Positions 23,631 through 34,944 of a stretch of 64,000 bases of DNA are shown in pieces. The stretch is taken from contig JARGSG010000024.1 in the NCBI GenBank assembly GCA_030374805.1, positions 744,001 through 808,000 of the forward strand. The letters run 5' to 3'. The notes below the pieces were generated by a model. That model did no database searches. It saw nothing but the letters and a program-made list of their open reading frames with translations, and had not been told where the DNA came from. The first letter of the stretch is position 1, and each line of letters opens with the position of its first letter. The stretch is from Gracilaria gracilis. Its lineage: Eukaryota; Rhodophyta; Florideophyceae; Gracilariales; Gracilariaceae. The translations under genes and the position numbers were made by a program.

Positions 23631-25357
23631 CTCAACTGTCATCTTCTTCCTCTTGGGAGTCAAGTCGCTAAGCTTAAATATACCAATTGCACACTGAAAG
23701 AAGTGCTTCCTCATATCCTCAAAGCGGCCCGTCCTCCCTGCAGAGAACATTCTCAGTCGCACATGCCATTGCAAGCAACGGACGACGAAACAGAATTCCC
23801 CACCTGCGAGTCCCATAAGGAGGTCACTGGACACATGTGTGAGCGTCAGCGGCTGCCCCTCCTCACACACCTTCTCAAAGAATTGGAGAAGCCCAGAGCC
23901 AGTGCCGCGTAGCGATTCAAGTGACGCATACTATAGTCCCCGATAACCCCACTTCTTTTCAACGCGCCCGCTATCTGTTTCGGCGTCACCTTCCTCACAT
24001 CCACTCCTCCTTCGTCAATGATGTTTTCAACGAAGGACACCGTGCTGTGAAGTTTGTCTGCGAAATACAGCTTCAGAACATTGGAGCTCATCTCGTTCAG
24101 GAGATTACCAAGTCCTAGCACTTCATTCATGACCATCGGATTACCATCCTTCCTTGTCCATAACACAACATCCAGAGACTTCACTATATTCTCCCATTTC
24201 CCTCTTTCCTCACGCAGGTTCTGTAACACAAGAAATCGGTGATATCCGTCTATAAGTGTTACAGGCAGCACAAGTCTCCCGTCAACGATGTCACTCGCTT
24301 CTAAATGGCCTACAAGTGTAACGGCAATCGAACCGGCGGAGGGAAGCCAACCAAAGTTGCAGCACTTCATCTTCGTGGCCGCCTTGTGCGCCAGGTTTAC
24401 ACTGCGAACCGTCTTCTTCGGGATTTCGATCATCTCGATATCCGTCGTCAACCGCTGCTGAACATAGTCGGCGAGGGATATCTTCGGTAGTGGCAGCATG
24501 GTGTCCACCTCATCCGACAGAACTTTATCTCCTTCATCGAACAAATCCCCCTCAGTTCCACCCAGGGAAGCCTTAGTAGTCCCAATAACCTCCACAACAT
24601 CGTCATCGGAGTCATCCACGACGTTAACCCTCTCAATTGCTCCCAACGGTTTCTTCATCCCTTTAGAACCTCTTCGTCCTCCTGCTCTCGTTGGTGGAGA
24701 CTGGAGTTTGGTGGTTTTAGAAGACTGCTCAGCCGATTCCTTGACCTCCTCAACATCTTCACTCTCAGGCTGAGAGGTGGACGACTTCCCGGCTCCAGGG
24801 TGTGGAGTGGGGTGTGAAATGGGACTCTGTGGAATCTCAATTGAGGCCATCATCGACGTATCCCAGGCATACAACCCAGCCGATACCAATTCGGCGAGCT
24901 TACTCGGGGGTTCCTCCGAACCTTGGAAACGGTAAAGGTACTTCGCGTCTAGATGACTTGAAATACTCGTCCTCCAGATAACCACCATATCCTCACCCTC
25001 TAAGGCAGTGGCGCTTAGAAGATGTCCATGCATCGAACGGCAGAGCCCCTTCCCGGTACCACCAGCAGGCCCCACGCCACATACCTCCGCAGTACCAACT
25101 TCAACCCTGTTCTTGTCCTTTCCAAGGCTGATGAACAAAGATACAGAGTCGCCACCTTTTATCTTGTGTGGCGCGGGAGTACTCGTCTTCTTCTTCATCG
25201 CGCGCGGTGTGCCCCGCTCGGAACTCGATTTCGCCCTACGAGAGGTGGAGACCTTCGGCGTTCCCCTTCCTCGCGTAAACGGCGCCATTTCTGACCCCTC
25301 GCTGTTTCTTTTCGATCGCGCTGACTCCCGCCCCCTTTTATGGTTCAGAGACGCCAT
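23631..25357 (-). pseudogene. ParB/sulfiredoxin-like domain protein (N-terminal part of dioxygenase gene)
   Basis: The ATG at 25357 (MASLNHKRG) starts a basic N-terminus, then a linker rich in Ser/Asp. At about residues 310-400 lies a ParB/Srx-type domain: IEIPKKTVRSVNLAHKAA, then LVLPVTLIDGYHRFLVLQNL, which matches the IDGxHR nucleotide-binding signature of ParB N-terminal domains. A helical segment follows (EVLGLGNLLNEMSSNVLKL, VTPKQIAGALKRSGV), resembling the helix-turn-helix region that follows the domain in ParB proteins. A frameshift at about 23870 leads into KVCEEGQPLTLTHVSSDLL and on to the dioxygenase part. ParB-type CTPases bind palindromic parS sites; here the nearest DNA is the palindrome array at 25.66-28.1 kb. 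Confidence 0.6.
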
Positions 25358-28300
25358 GTTGGATACAATGGGTTCAAACAATTCGAAACGCGGATTACGA
25401 CCGTCGAGAATGCTCACGAGAACTTATAGTGGACGTTCCCTTCTCAATCACGTTCGTTGCCTTCACTTCCTGACCGAACACTGCGCCCGCTCAATATAGG
25501 ATTGAACTCAAGGGGTTCCGTATTTCACGTTTTAGAATTCACTATCGCTTTATTTAGAAAGTTAAATGATCGTCATAACTACAACGTACGCATAGCTATA
25601 GAATTATAGAATAAAGGCACCCAGTTTCGAAGGAAAAAAAAATGAATTGCATCCGTTAAGTTTTCTGCGCATAAACAGCGGTCCGGGGTGGTGTGGTGCT
25701 TCATCAGGTCACTGATGAAGCGCCACTCCACCCCGGACCGCTGTTTATGCGCAGTGGGCGATGTAGTTGGACGACACCTCGGACGGCTGTCCACGGGGTG
25801 TGGCGGAAGAAGTTGGACGACACCCCGGACGGCTGTCCACGGCAAAAAAAATTTTAATTTTTTGGACAGCGGTCCGGGGTGGAGTGGCGCTTCATCACGG
25901 CACTGATGAAGCGCCACTTCACCCCGGGTCGCTGTCCACGCGCCGTGGCTGATGAAGCTGGACGACACCTCGGACCGCTGTACACGCGAAAAAAAATTTA
26001 ATTATTCCGCTTGACATTCGCAGCCAGAACAGAGTAGAACCAGGGACTTCGTGTTCCCTTAAGTTTGGGAGCATCCTACTCGGAGGATGAGTTCTTTCGC
26101 TGTTAGGAAGGCACCACCGAGGTGCTATTGATATCAGAGCGACAGTTGCTCGTCGCTCCTGTCCCATAGCGCAGTAGAACAAACTGTCATTCAGTCATTG
26201 AGGCGTGGGTGGGAGGGAAAGTGAAGAAAAAGAGAGCCAAGACCGGGGTAACTGCGAAAGGAGGCGAGCGACAGTCTGCTGCGACGAGGAAGGCGCGGCG
26301 GTCTCCAGTCCTTCTGCAACTTAAATCTACGGTCATAGGTTGCAGGGCGACACCTTGCGCAATGGTCACCCAGGATTTGGAACCAACACAACCACACACT
26401 ACACATTACACAGTAGATCTGAGATTGGCATCCAGCATCGTCTTGCTCCTGTCCTCCGCTCCAATAAATCAACATCTACGATTTCACCATTTTTCGGAGA
26501 GCGGTCTGGGATGGAGTGGCGCTTCATCACGGCACTGATGAAGCGCTACTCCACCCCGGACCGCTGTCCACGCGCCGTGGCCGATGAAGCTGGACGACAC
26601 CGCGGACCGCTGTCCACGGGAAAGAAAAATTTAGTTTTTCGTACAGCGGTCTGGGGTGGAGTGGCGCTTCATCACGGCACTGATGAAGCGCCACTTCACC
26701 CCGGGTCGCTGTCCACGCGCCGTGGCTGATGAAGCTGGACGACACCTCGGACCGCTGTCCACGCGAGAACACAATTTAATTTTTCGGACAGCGGTCCGTG
26801 GTGGAGTGGCGCTTCATCACGACACTGATGAAGCGCCACTCCACCCCGGACTGCTGTCCACGCGGCATGGCCGATGAAGCTGGACGACACCTCGGACCGC
26901 TGTCAACGACGGGTTTCTCTTGTGATTGTTTTATGAATATTTAAAGCCCTGCATCTTCTTATAATGACGGGAGGACGTAAGGTCACATCCTATCAAATCG
27001 AAGAACTTAGTTCTACCGACTACCTTCTCTAACTTTATATGATTAGATTTTCCTGTAGCGCCCAAGGTCCTGACCGATAATGAATACCCACTTTGCGACA
27101 ACCACGAGCATTATGTGGTTGTCGGAGAAGAAGAACTCATCAATGGCCACGACATTCTTCTAGTGACTATATTGGGGACTATTCTTCTTCAGTGATCGAA
27201 ATATCAGTCCTGGCAAAACACGATTATCTGAGTTGAACAACTCATATAATCGTAGTCCACCATCATCGGTAGCTCAACCACTTCCGATAATTCGACCTAA
27301 CGCAGTCTAATCTAGTCGTTCTAATAAGTAACCACAGTCCAACAGTGATTGAGCTGGCTGTCAAAGCCAAAGCCGATTACATGAGTTGAACAACTCAAAT
27401 AATCGTACTCGACCATCACGGCCAGCTCAAGCACTTCCGAATGTTCTCAGTAAAGCAAGGATGCAGAAGTGGCATACACTGTGTCCGGCGACTCTGGCTT
27501 GAATACGCAATAGCATGGAAAATAGAAGAGTATGCCAGTTAGTATGATTCATAGAAAACGAACAAAACTTTCGAACGTACCTTGTGTGCCACTACGTCCG
27601 CGCGACAGAACAAGGACGGAAAAACCACCTCCCTTATATAGTTTCCGGCGCTATGTTCTTCTTCTGTCACAAGCGAGAGGATCACTTGGTTGGGACAGGA
27701 GAAGAAAAGATCCCCGGAAACCGTAACGGGGAGGTACAGAGCGTTGTGCTTACCAAGGCACTTGTCAGGAGAGCGAAGGTGCATAAGTACCCGCAGCGTC
27801 ACATTAAGAACAAGCGCCAGTCCCAAGGGGGCCGCTGTCCAGGTGGAAATTATTTTTTTTCGCGTGGACAGCGATCCGAGGTGTCGTCCTGCTTCATCAG
27901 CCAGGGCGCGTGGACAGCGGTCCGGGGTAGAGTGGCGCTTCATCAGTGCCGTGATGAAGCGCCATTCCACCCCGGACCGCTGTCCGAAAAATTTAATTTT
28001 GTTTTACTTTTTCTCCCACGGCGCATGGAAAGCGGACCGCCTCGAGTGGCACTTCATCAGAGCCGTGATGGAGCGCCACTGCACCACGAACCGCTACCCG
28101 GAGAGCCGTAAGTTATAACTTCGCCTATACTTCCATATCTAGGAATTACTGCACCCCCCTCCCATCCCTGCCTTCTCTTATAACTGTTTATCACCACATA
28201 AGCCCCCCTAACATCGCCCAATTCCCTTCTACTCCTCTACTTTAGAGTTTTGGTACGGTTTTGGCGTCTGAAATCCTCCTTCACATCGCTAATTCTGCAG

Positions 28301-28476
28301 CCGTCTGCCGTCCGCTCCCGTCTACCATCCGCACTCATATCTCGTTCGGTGCCGTCTTTCGTCAGCTTCCGTCCGTTCGCCCTCGCCGTCCGCTGCCGAC
28401 ATCAATCATCTGTTTTTTCACGACCGCTTCCGTTCTCCTTCTGTATTCATAATACAGCCCCCCATTATAGTTTAAA
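25358..28476. repeat. Hairpin array of element B (divergent junction)
   Basis: Between the divergent ParB-like and methyltransferase genes lie at least six palindromic units (about 25677-25744, 25863-25940, 26502-26572, 26643-26715, 26789-26858, 27912-27985), with a decayed one at 28028-28098. Typical outer arms are GGACAGCGGTCCGGGGTGGA and its complement, and the inner arm is GTGGCGCTTCATCA. Flanks repeat CCACGCGCCGTGGC and GATGAAGCTGGACGACACC. The unit differs from the C/G type in its outer arms. About 360 bases before the methyltransferase ATG are pyrimidine-rich and may be its promoter. No gene is seen here. Confidence 0.8.
27216..27445. repeat. Two direct repeats with palindromic core GAGTTGAACAACTC
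   Basis: Two similar blocks of about 80 bases (27218-27300 and 27373-27445) each contain GAGTTGAACAACTC (6-bp arms around AA), followed by AATCGTA, CCATCA and CAGCTCAA-like text. They lie in the middle of the hairpin array of element B but differ from it in sequence. Role unknown. Confidence 0.5.
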
Positions 28477-30834
28477 ATGGCTGTCGCAACCACATCCAGG
28501 TCTAAGTCACCGTCACCGGCACCTCCGACATCCGACATGAAGGTTGGAAAAATGTTCGGTTCTGGAGATGAGCTTCTCACCGCGTATCTCGCCATCCGTG
28601 ATCACTATGCGTCGACGATGCGAGAGGAAGACGAACCTAGGAAAGTGGGACACAGCGAATTCGTTCAATATATTATCAAGAATCGCACTGTCCTAGACGT
28701 TGCCCAGAAGTACTTCTCTATCCTTCTCGGACCCACTCACCCGCCAAACAGCGACAATGAGCTCAAGGCTGTGAGCGGGAAGGGTTCGTACCGTCAGCTG
28801 TATCTGTCGACGAAGTTGCTTGACATCGTGGACGGAGACAGAGACAGGCGTGTGAGGGATTTTTGGAATGCTTATACCAGAGTGGACTTTCAAGGAATAC
28901 CGAAGAATGTGACGTTGACCGAATTCTTCAAGTCCATGAGTATAGCTCCCAGGCGTGTGGGCCGGATAGTTCCCCCTTTCGGTACGAGAATCGCTACACA
29001 TTTCCAGAGAGTTCTCTTTCTTTCCTTTATTCAAAAAGTATCTATGGAATAGCGCCTTCGGGGCCATAAGAGGCGTAAGGGGGAGAAGGGATATTCCACC
29101 CCTTTTGGGAATGTGTAAATATCGCAGAATCTCCAAGCTCAGCGTGCGAGTTTTGGTGTGCAGCTGGTAACAAAGCCCTGGGATTGTTCCCAATTTCTGG
29201 GATTCCCGAGCGCTGAGGTCATGGTTTTCCCTTTCCTACTGCTCGTGTACGATGACATGCAGTTTAAACCCATTGAAACGCGTTCTGAAGGGTTCCTCCA
29301 CAAGAACAACGACCATCGCTTGCTACCGAGCAACACGCAAACTCTTCGGGAAGACGAGGTCCAACCGTGGGCATGGAATCTTCCGGAAGAAATTGATGTG
29401 GCCCTCCGAAAGCTTGCGAAGGATTTCATTTCTGATCTGAACAAGGTTGTTGTGAACGAGCAGTTGTACACAATATCAGAACCTGGACGATGGGCCGTTC
29501 TAAAGACGTTTCACAGGGACCCGTCAAGAGCGTTTGCTCACAGATGTGATTGTTTCTCTAACTCGCTTATGTCCTCCATCTTGGAGACAATAAGCCCTTT
29601 GAAAATCAAAGAAACACTCATGGTCCCTGATATACTTTTCACGCCGATATCGAAACCGGAGCCTGCCATCAAAATTCATGACGATGAAGATGAGCAGTTG
29701 GAAAGGGGGAATCCTTCGGAGGGGAAACAAGGAGGTGATGGAGATGGCGGAAGTGGAATGTATGTAGTGGGTGAGAGTGGGAATGAAGATGCTGGTGAAA
29801 AGTCGTCCGACGCTGACATACAGCCTCCTCCTGCCATTTCCTTGTTGGACGATAAAATGGCATTCCAACGTTGTGAACTGGAGATGGAGAAATACTTTCG
29901 AATTTATAATTGCGGGTTCGAGGATATGGTGGAAACGGACGAGACTCTGCTAAACAACGGAGTCTCTCCATTCGGGAAAGTTCAACTGGTTCTTATGGAC
30001 CCACCATACAACATATGGGCCGAGAAGAACCGCGAGAACAGTTGATACGATATGCTGAGCGCTGAGCATATGAAGAAGGCGGCAAAGCTTATATCAAGGC
30101 TGCTACGTCCGGGGGGTCATTTCGTTTTCTTCTGTGCGTTGGAACAGGTGAACCAGTGGACGAAGGTGCTCTCCCTTATTAGAGCAAAGGACGAGCAAGG
30201 GGTTCCGAGGCGATCGTTTGTTATGGACCAGGTCCCAATTCATTTTATACGGTCACAAGGCAACCCCATGCGAAACCCGGGACGCAGGTCCTGCTCCTTG
30301 TTCCCTGCCATGGAGTATGCAATACATGGTGTTCGAAGTGGCCTCGCTTATGCACAGCAGCATGCGATGGTGAACTATGAAAATTTCAACTACGTGCAGT
30401 CGAGGTATCCAGGGTACTACAGTGTTATTGACCAGGTACCGCCAATGTCCAATGGGGAGACTCTTCAATGGAAAAGAAAGAAGGAAAGTGGGGGCTACAT
30501 GTTGCAAAAGGTGAGGTCGGAACAAAAACCTTACGCGTTGTTGAAGGAGCTGATCAGCAGATTTTCGCAGCCAGGTGATACAGTGGTGGGCTTGTTCGCA
30601 GGAACTTTTTCGACTGCCATGGCATGCGTGGAGTTACAAATTCATCGGAAGTTTATTGGTTGTGAGCTGGACCCTGACTGTTTTGCGCATGCTAGACACG
30701 CGGCAATTGTTCAGTTCGCGATGTGCATGCGCGATAATGAGACGGAAATTCAAATTACGCAGGAGGTCCGAAACTCTGTGAATCGCGTGATGGACTTATT
30801 TCGCAAGTGGAACGCTCGTCCTCCACGATCATAG
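28477..30834 (+). pseudogene. Beta-class DNA methyltransferase (N6-adenine or N4-cytosine type)
   Basis: One reading frame runs from the ATG at 28477 to 30834. Catalytic motif IV is DPPYN (29998-30012), followed by RLLRPGGHFVFFC. Much later comes motif I with its leading text: KPYALLKELISRFSQPGD, VVGLFAGTFSTAMAC (from about 30583), FIGCELDPDCF. The IV-before-I order and DPPY mark the beta class of prokaryote and phage enzymes, not the DPPW family of eukaryotic RNA/DNA methylases. An N-terminal region of about 500 residues is unrecognised. Stops occur at 29050 (TAG), 29119 (TAA) and 30043 (TGA). The first two fall inside a possible 90-nt in-frame intron, 29038-29127 (GTATCT...CGCAG); the TGA, after NRENS, is a real lesion unless recoded. 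The target base is not decidable by eye. Confidence 0.8.
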
Positions 30835-30869
30835 AAGGCTCCATCCGGCTTCCCACAGTATCAGAAGTT

Positions 30870-31588
30870 CCCAGCGTATATTGTCGACTTCCTGGCATCG
30901 ATGTGGCGGGAGGAGGGCATGGCCATGATCGGCAGGCGCAAAGCGCTGCATGAGTGGCCGAAAACGTTACAAGGGAAGATGGGTCTCCTGGATTGGAACG
31001 CGATCTTGGCACTGGAGGCCACTATGTGTGGTTGTTGCATTGGGAAGTCGTCGAGTCGTGACAGGAGTGGGATTGTTTACCACGCGCCATTTCATGAAGA
31101 ACGAAGAGATATGTTTCTTTTACGGAACTCTAGTGTGCCATGACTTAACGAAGAGGAAGGAGGTACACAAGAAGTATGGGGAAGGGTTGTTGGGAGCCAC
31201 CGCCGCACGTTTCCGAACTTATGCGATGGAGGCTAGCCTTCGAGGCTAGGTATTCCGGAAACTCCCGGAAAAGAGACGAGAAGTACCTACAATCCCTGTA
31301 TGGATTGTCCCCGCTCCATTTTAGTTGGGTGGAACAATTAACGACCCAGAATATATGGAAGGGGATAAAGATAGGGATGCAGTGGAGGATGGCTTGAAGC
31401 AGCGACGGACTGCCAATGTGGCGGTGAGTCGAACCCCAGGAACTGGGCGAACTCCACTTCAATTAAGAAAATACCAAAGGCTTGCCGTCCGTGCACTTCG
31501 GGTTGTAGAAGTGGGAGAAGACTTGTTTGCAGATTATGGAATGGAGTACACATGGGGTACGTCTTCGAATCCTATAGTAATCGAGTAG
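30870..31588 (+). pseudogene. SET-domain protein, degenerate
   Basis: Both ends of a SET domain are readable. The N-terminal SET strand reads TGVGLFTTRHFMKNEEI followed by CFFYGTLVC (about 31058-31140), like the GxGLFA...GExIxxYxGE start. The C-terminal part reads AVRALRVVEVGEDLFADYGM (to 31548), the GEELxxDYG catalytic Tyr block; INDP and ANV in between (about 31340-31420) recall the NHS/PN region. The whole domain lies in one frame but is cut by TAG codons at about 31247 and 31321, and no credible start codon precedes it in frame. SET proteins methylate lysine, usually of histones. It follows the methyltransferase on the same strand by tens of bases, so it could also be a 3' part of the same ancestral gene. 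Confidence 0.6.
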
Positions 31589-32079
31589 AGCTCAATTGAT
31601 TTACGACTTATAGAACCAAAAGGTGTACCATAGTATGTGTAAAATCGAATTGTGTACATTTTATTACGCTTTCTCTCTAGCTCTCGTGTTCCACAGGGGA
31701 GGATGAGAACTCCCCCAAGTGAGTGGTTGTCGTCACTTTTATCATCCAGTGACGTGAACAAAATGGGGATAGGATTCGGGGGAGTGGGTTGACGTTCAAG
31801 TACATAGAATAGAATATACGGAGTACATGTGATATTATGTGAAAGTGTAACAGTTTTTGGCAGTGAGGTTTCGTACAAGAAGGGAAAATTACGTCCCAAT
31901 TTTCGGAAAGTGATTCCGAAAAGTACTAAAACGGTGCCATATTTCTACCACACGTCGAGTGGAGGTGTGCGTTTCACGGGGGACCTGCGATTACGTCGAG
32001 CGGCGAACACGTCTTGCGGCGAGCGGCGACAACATCTGGAGCGCACCGCCGGGCGCATCGTCGTCGTCCGATTCCATAT
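31589..32079. other. Spacer before the type 1 gene of element B
   Basis: About 490 bases, AT-rich, with no open frame of note and no hairpin unit. It should contain the type 1 promoter, but I see no specific site. Confidence 0.35.
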
Positions 32080-34786
32080 GGGGAAACTTAAAACGAGAAG
32101 TGCGAATGCGAATGCGAATGCGGAAGATGTAAGCGGGCGCGCGCCAAAAGGGCGAACGCGTGCAGAGGTGGTAGGTCGGGGTCGCGAGGATGGTTTGGGT
32201 AGTACTAAGCGTGCGCCTCGAAGCGGCGATGTGGAAAATGTCGAGGGCGGTATTGGGCGTACTTCGCGCCCTCCTCGAAGCGGATTACGTGCGAAAGGTA
32301 GGAAGAACACGGGGAGACGTGATCGAGGCCGACCTTTGGAGCGAACCGAGCGAACCGAGCGAACCGAGCGCACCAAGCAAACAGAGCGAACCCAGCGAAC
32401 CGAGCGAACGGTAAGTGCTTTGGTAACACAAGCTACTCCGCTTCCACATGAGATGGGAAATGGAGGAGGGGAAAGCAGGGGAGGGCTGGGAGGAAGGCAG
32501 GAAGATGATGCGCGGGGCGGTAGGGATAGAGGTGGGCGGCGAAGGCGCGATGACTCCACGCAAGTTGTAGAAGAAGGAGAGTGTGGAGATGTCATAGAGA
32601 AGGGAAGGGAGCGTCGCGGTGGGGAGCGGAAGGACGATAGCAAGGAGTACTAGTGGGATAGTTAGCCGTAGTATTCGAGGGAAGGAGGTAGAGAGAGTGG
32701 CTGGGGTTGGCGTTTGGGAGGGGAGGGCTCGCGAAAGAGAAGTAGGAGGAGGCATTCAGGAGGCGAGGAACGAGGGCATGGAGGTTGTGGTTGATGTTAG
32801 GAGGAATCGAATGGTGGGCAGACGAAGAATTGGTGGACCGCGACATACTGCGATGCGGGAGGAAGAGGAAGTGGGGGGTATGAGGCATATGAGAGAGCAT
32901 GGAAACGCAGAGGGCAGTGGGAGGCGAATTGGGCGTGTGGGCGATGGAATGGGGAGCCACGCCAATGTGGAGGGGATGGAATGGCTCCGAGACAATTTAT
33001 CCGGGAGAGTTGTAGGACGTAGCAGTGGTGGATCAGTGATTGAGAATGTGAGAGACAATATACCAGTGTATGGGAGGGTATTCGAAGGAGAAGATGTCGT
33101 TGTCGGAAACATGCATACAACTGGAGGGAACTTGGTGGAAACCGCGGTACGAACGCCTGAAGGAATACGTGTGAGGCATAATGCCGTTCGGATTGAGGAC
33201 GATGTGCATGAAGCAGGAGTCGACGATTCTGGGGATCGTAGAGAGAGGAACGGAGCAAGGGAAATGAGAACTACAGGAATAGCAGAAGGAGATGAAGAGA
33301 CCTTACGCGTGTTGCCAAGGTCTGCACTGGTTGAGAGGGTGAATTCGTTGAAAGGGAAGCTAAGAAATATGAAGGAGAATCACTATACCATGATGGTGAG
33401 TTTGAAGCTCACGCAGAAAGAATTGGAACGGGTGAGGGAGGAGCTGAAGCAGCAAAATGTGTTGATTGAAAGTTTAAGGGAGGCTGTGAAGGGTAGGAAG
33501 CAAAGGGGGTGTGGGAAGGAATTGAAGGGGCGTCGAAAACATGAAATAGAGGTGCCAGAATGTTTTTACGGATTTGCAAGGGCTGTTTATGATAAGATTC
33601 TCCACTATGCGAAGTTGGAGACGTCAGAACTCTATTTTTACACGGAGAACGTTGGTAGGAGCTCGAAGAACAGGAATGAGACGATGGGAGAAAGTATGGA
33701 GGGCAGCATATTTGTGGTTGGGGAGAAGGAGATGGTACCTCGGTGCCCGTATCAATTGGCATATGAGATGAGGGCGTATAACCCATCAACGAAATGAGGA
33801 AGTGATGTGCTGTTGAATTATGTGGTGGAGACGGAAGTAATGGGAGATAATTGGGAGACGATTCGAGAAGCGGGAAGGAAACAGGAGTGTGTGGATAATG
33901 TGAGTGCTGACAAGTGTCTGAGGCAGCGGATGAAGCAGACATTAAGCGATGTGATTGGGGTGCGGAAGCGGGCGCCTCGCGACAAGTTCTTCTCCATCCT
34001 TGGATATGATTTGATTGCGAAACGTGCGAAACCTACTGAGGGTACTGAGTTATGGGAAGAGCTAAAGCAGCAGATGGTAGAGGCGCGCGAGAAGCTGATG
34101 GGAAGGGAGGAGGGCGGGGGGAATGAGTTGTGTGCGTAGAGAACGAGCCGCTTCGAAGACCTTGCGTATTCCGGGTCTCGTGCGGTTAGGCCACCATGGG
34201 AGATTGATGATGAAGATATGTACTTCAAGAATGGGATGGCGGTGGCAGTTTTGGAGGAGTATATGTGATACCCAGTGGAGAGGCAAAGTAACGGTGAGCG
34301 GCAGTACGTGGATGGGACCGTGATGCACCTTGCGAGACTTGACGCCTGGATTGCCTGTGTGGTGAAAACTATGAACGAGGTTGTGGGACGTGGAGGGCAA
34401 AGACAGCTTTTCTTCTCTACTTTGTATGGGAATTATCTACCTTGGGCTGTGGAAGGAATACTGGGGTAGCCTGGCAATCGCTACAGGAGGAACATGCCGA
34501 GGATTTTGAGAACGATGGGTTTGTGGATGGAGATCCGAGGTATGTGTCGGGAAACTCTGGGAGAACTGCGACAGTGAGGCTGTGGGTATCATCGAGGGAG
34601 AAGATATACCTAGCTGTGAGGAAGGACTATTTTATGGCAAAAGTAACACGGAGACTAGGTGCAGTTCTTGGTTGTTACATAGCGGCCTGTCGACCGGAGG
34701 ACGCGAGTTTTGGGCGGTTGGTGGCACACCGAGCGGAACGCAGGGAAGGGACAGGGGTTGATGGTAGGAAAGAGGCGGGCTACTAA
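32080..34786 (+). pseudogene. Type 1 transposon coiled-coil protein, copy B
   Basis: The likely start is the ATG at 32080 (MGKLKTRSANANANAED). A basic N-terminus contains a 9-bp repeat giving ERTERTERTKQTERTQRTER (about 32338-32410). Next comes a coiled coil (ALVERVNSLKGKLRNMKEN, KELERVREELKQQNVLIES), then conserved blocks PECFYGFARAVYDKILHYAK, CLRQRMKQTLSDVIGVRKR, FFSILGYDLIAKRAK, LARLDAWIACVVKTMNE, GGQRQLFFSTLYGNYLP and REKIYLAVRKDYFMAKVTRR. I know no family for this. Lesions are a frameshift at about 32620-32650, TGA at 33795, TAG at 34137 (element D has Trp, TGG), a TGA near 34267 and further shifts. It converges with the transposase, as it does in D and G. Confidence 0.65.
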
Positions 34787-34944
34787 GGGTAGGGTGAGGT
34801 GCAGTGGGGGGGAAGGGGTGGAGGTATGTGTGGGATGGGGAAGAGATGCTTCTTTTTTCTCATGTCATGCGTATCTTCACTCATTCCAATTGAAACGAAG
34901 CGGGTTTAAATTTTTATGAAGCTGAAGCTAACAGGGAATAGAGG

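Noticed and set aside
26021..26200. tRNA-like segment in the hairpin array
   Set aside because: No cloverleaf with a TTCGA loop could be drawn.
31945..32643. Long minus-strand frame opposite the type 1 gene
   Set aside because: It is the mirror of the repetitive ERT coding sequence, rich in Ser/Arg/Pro, with no conservation of its own.
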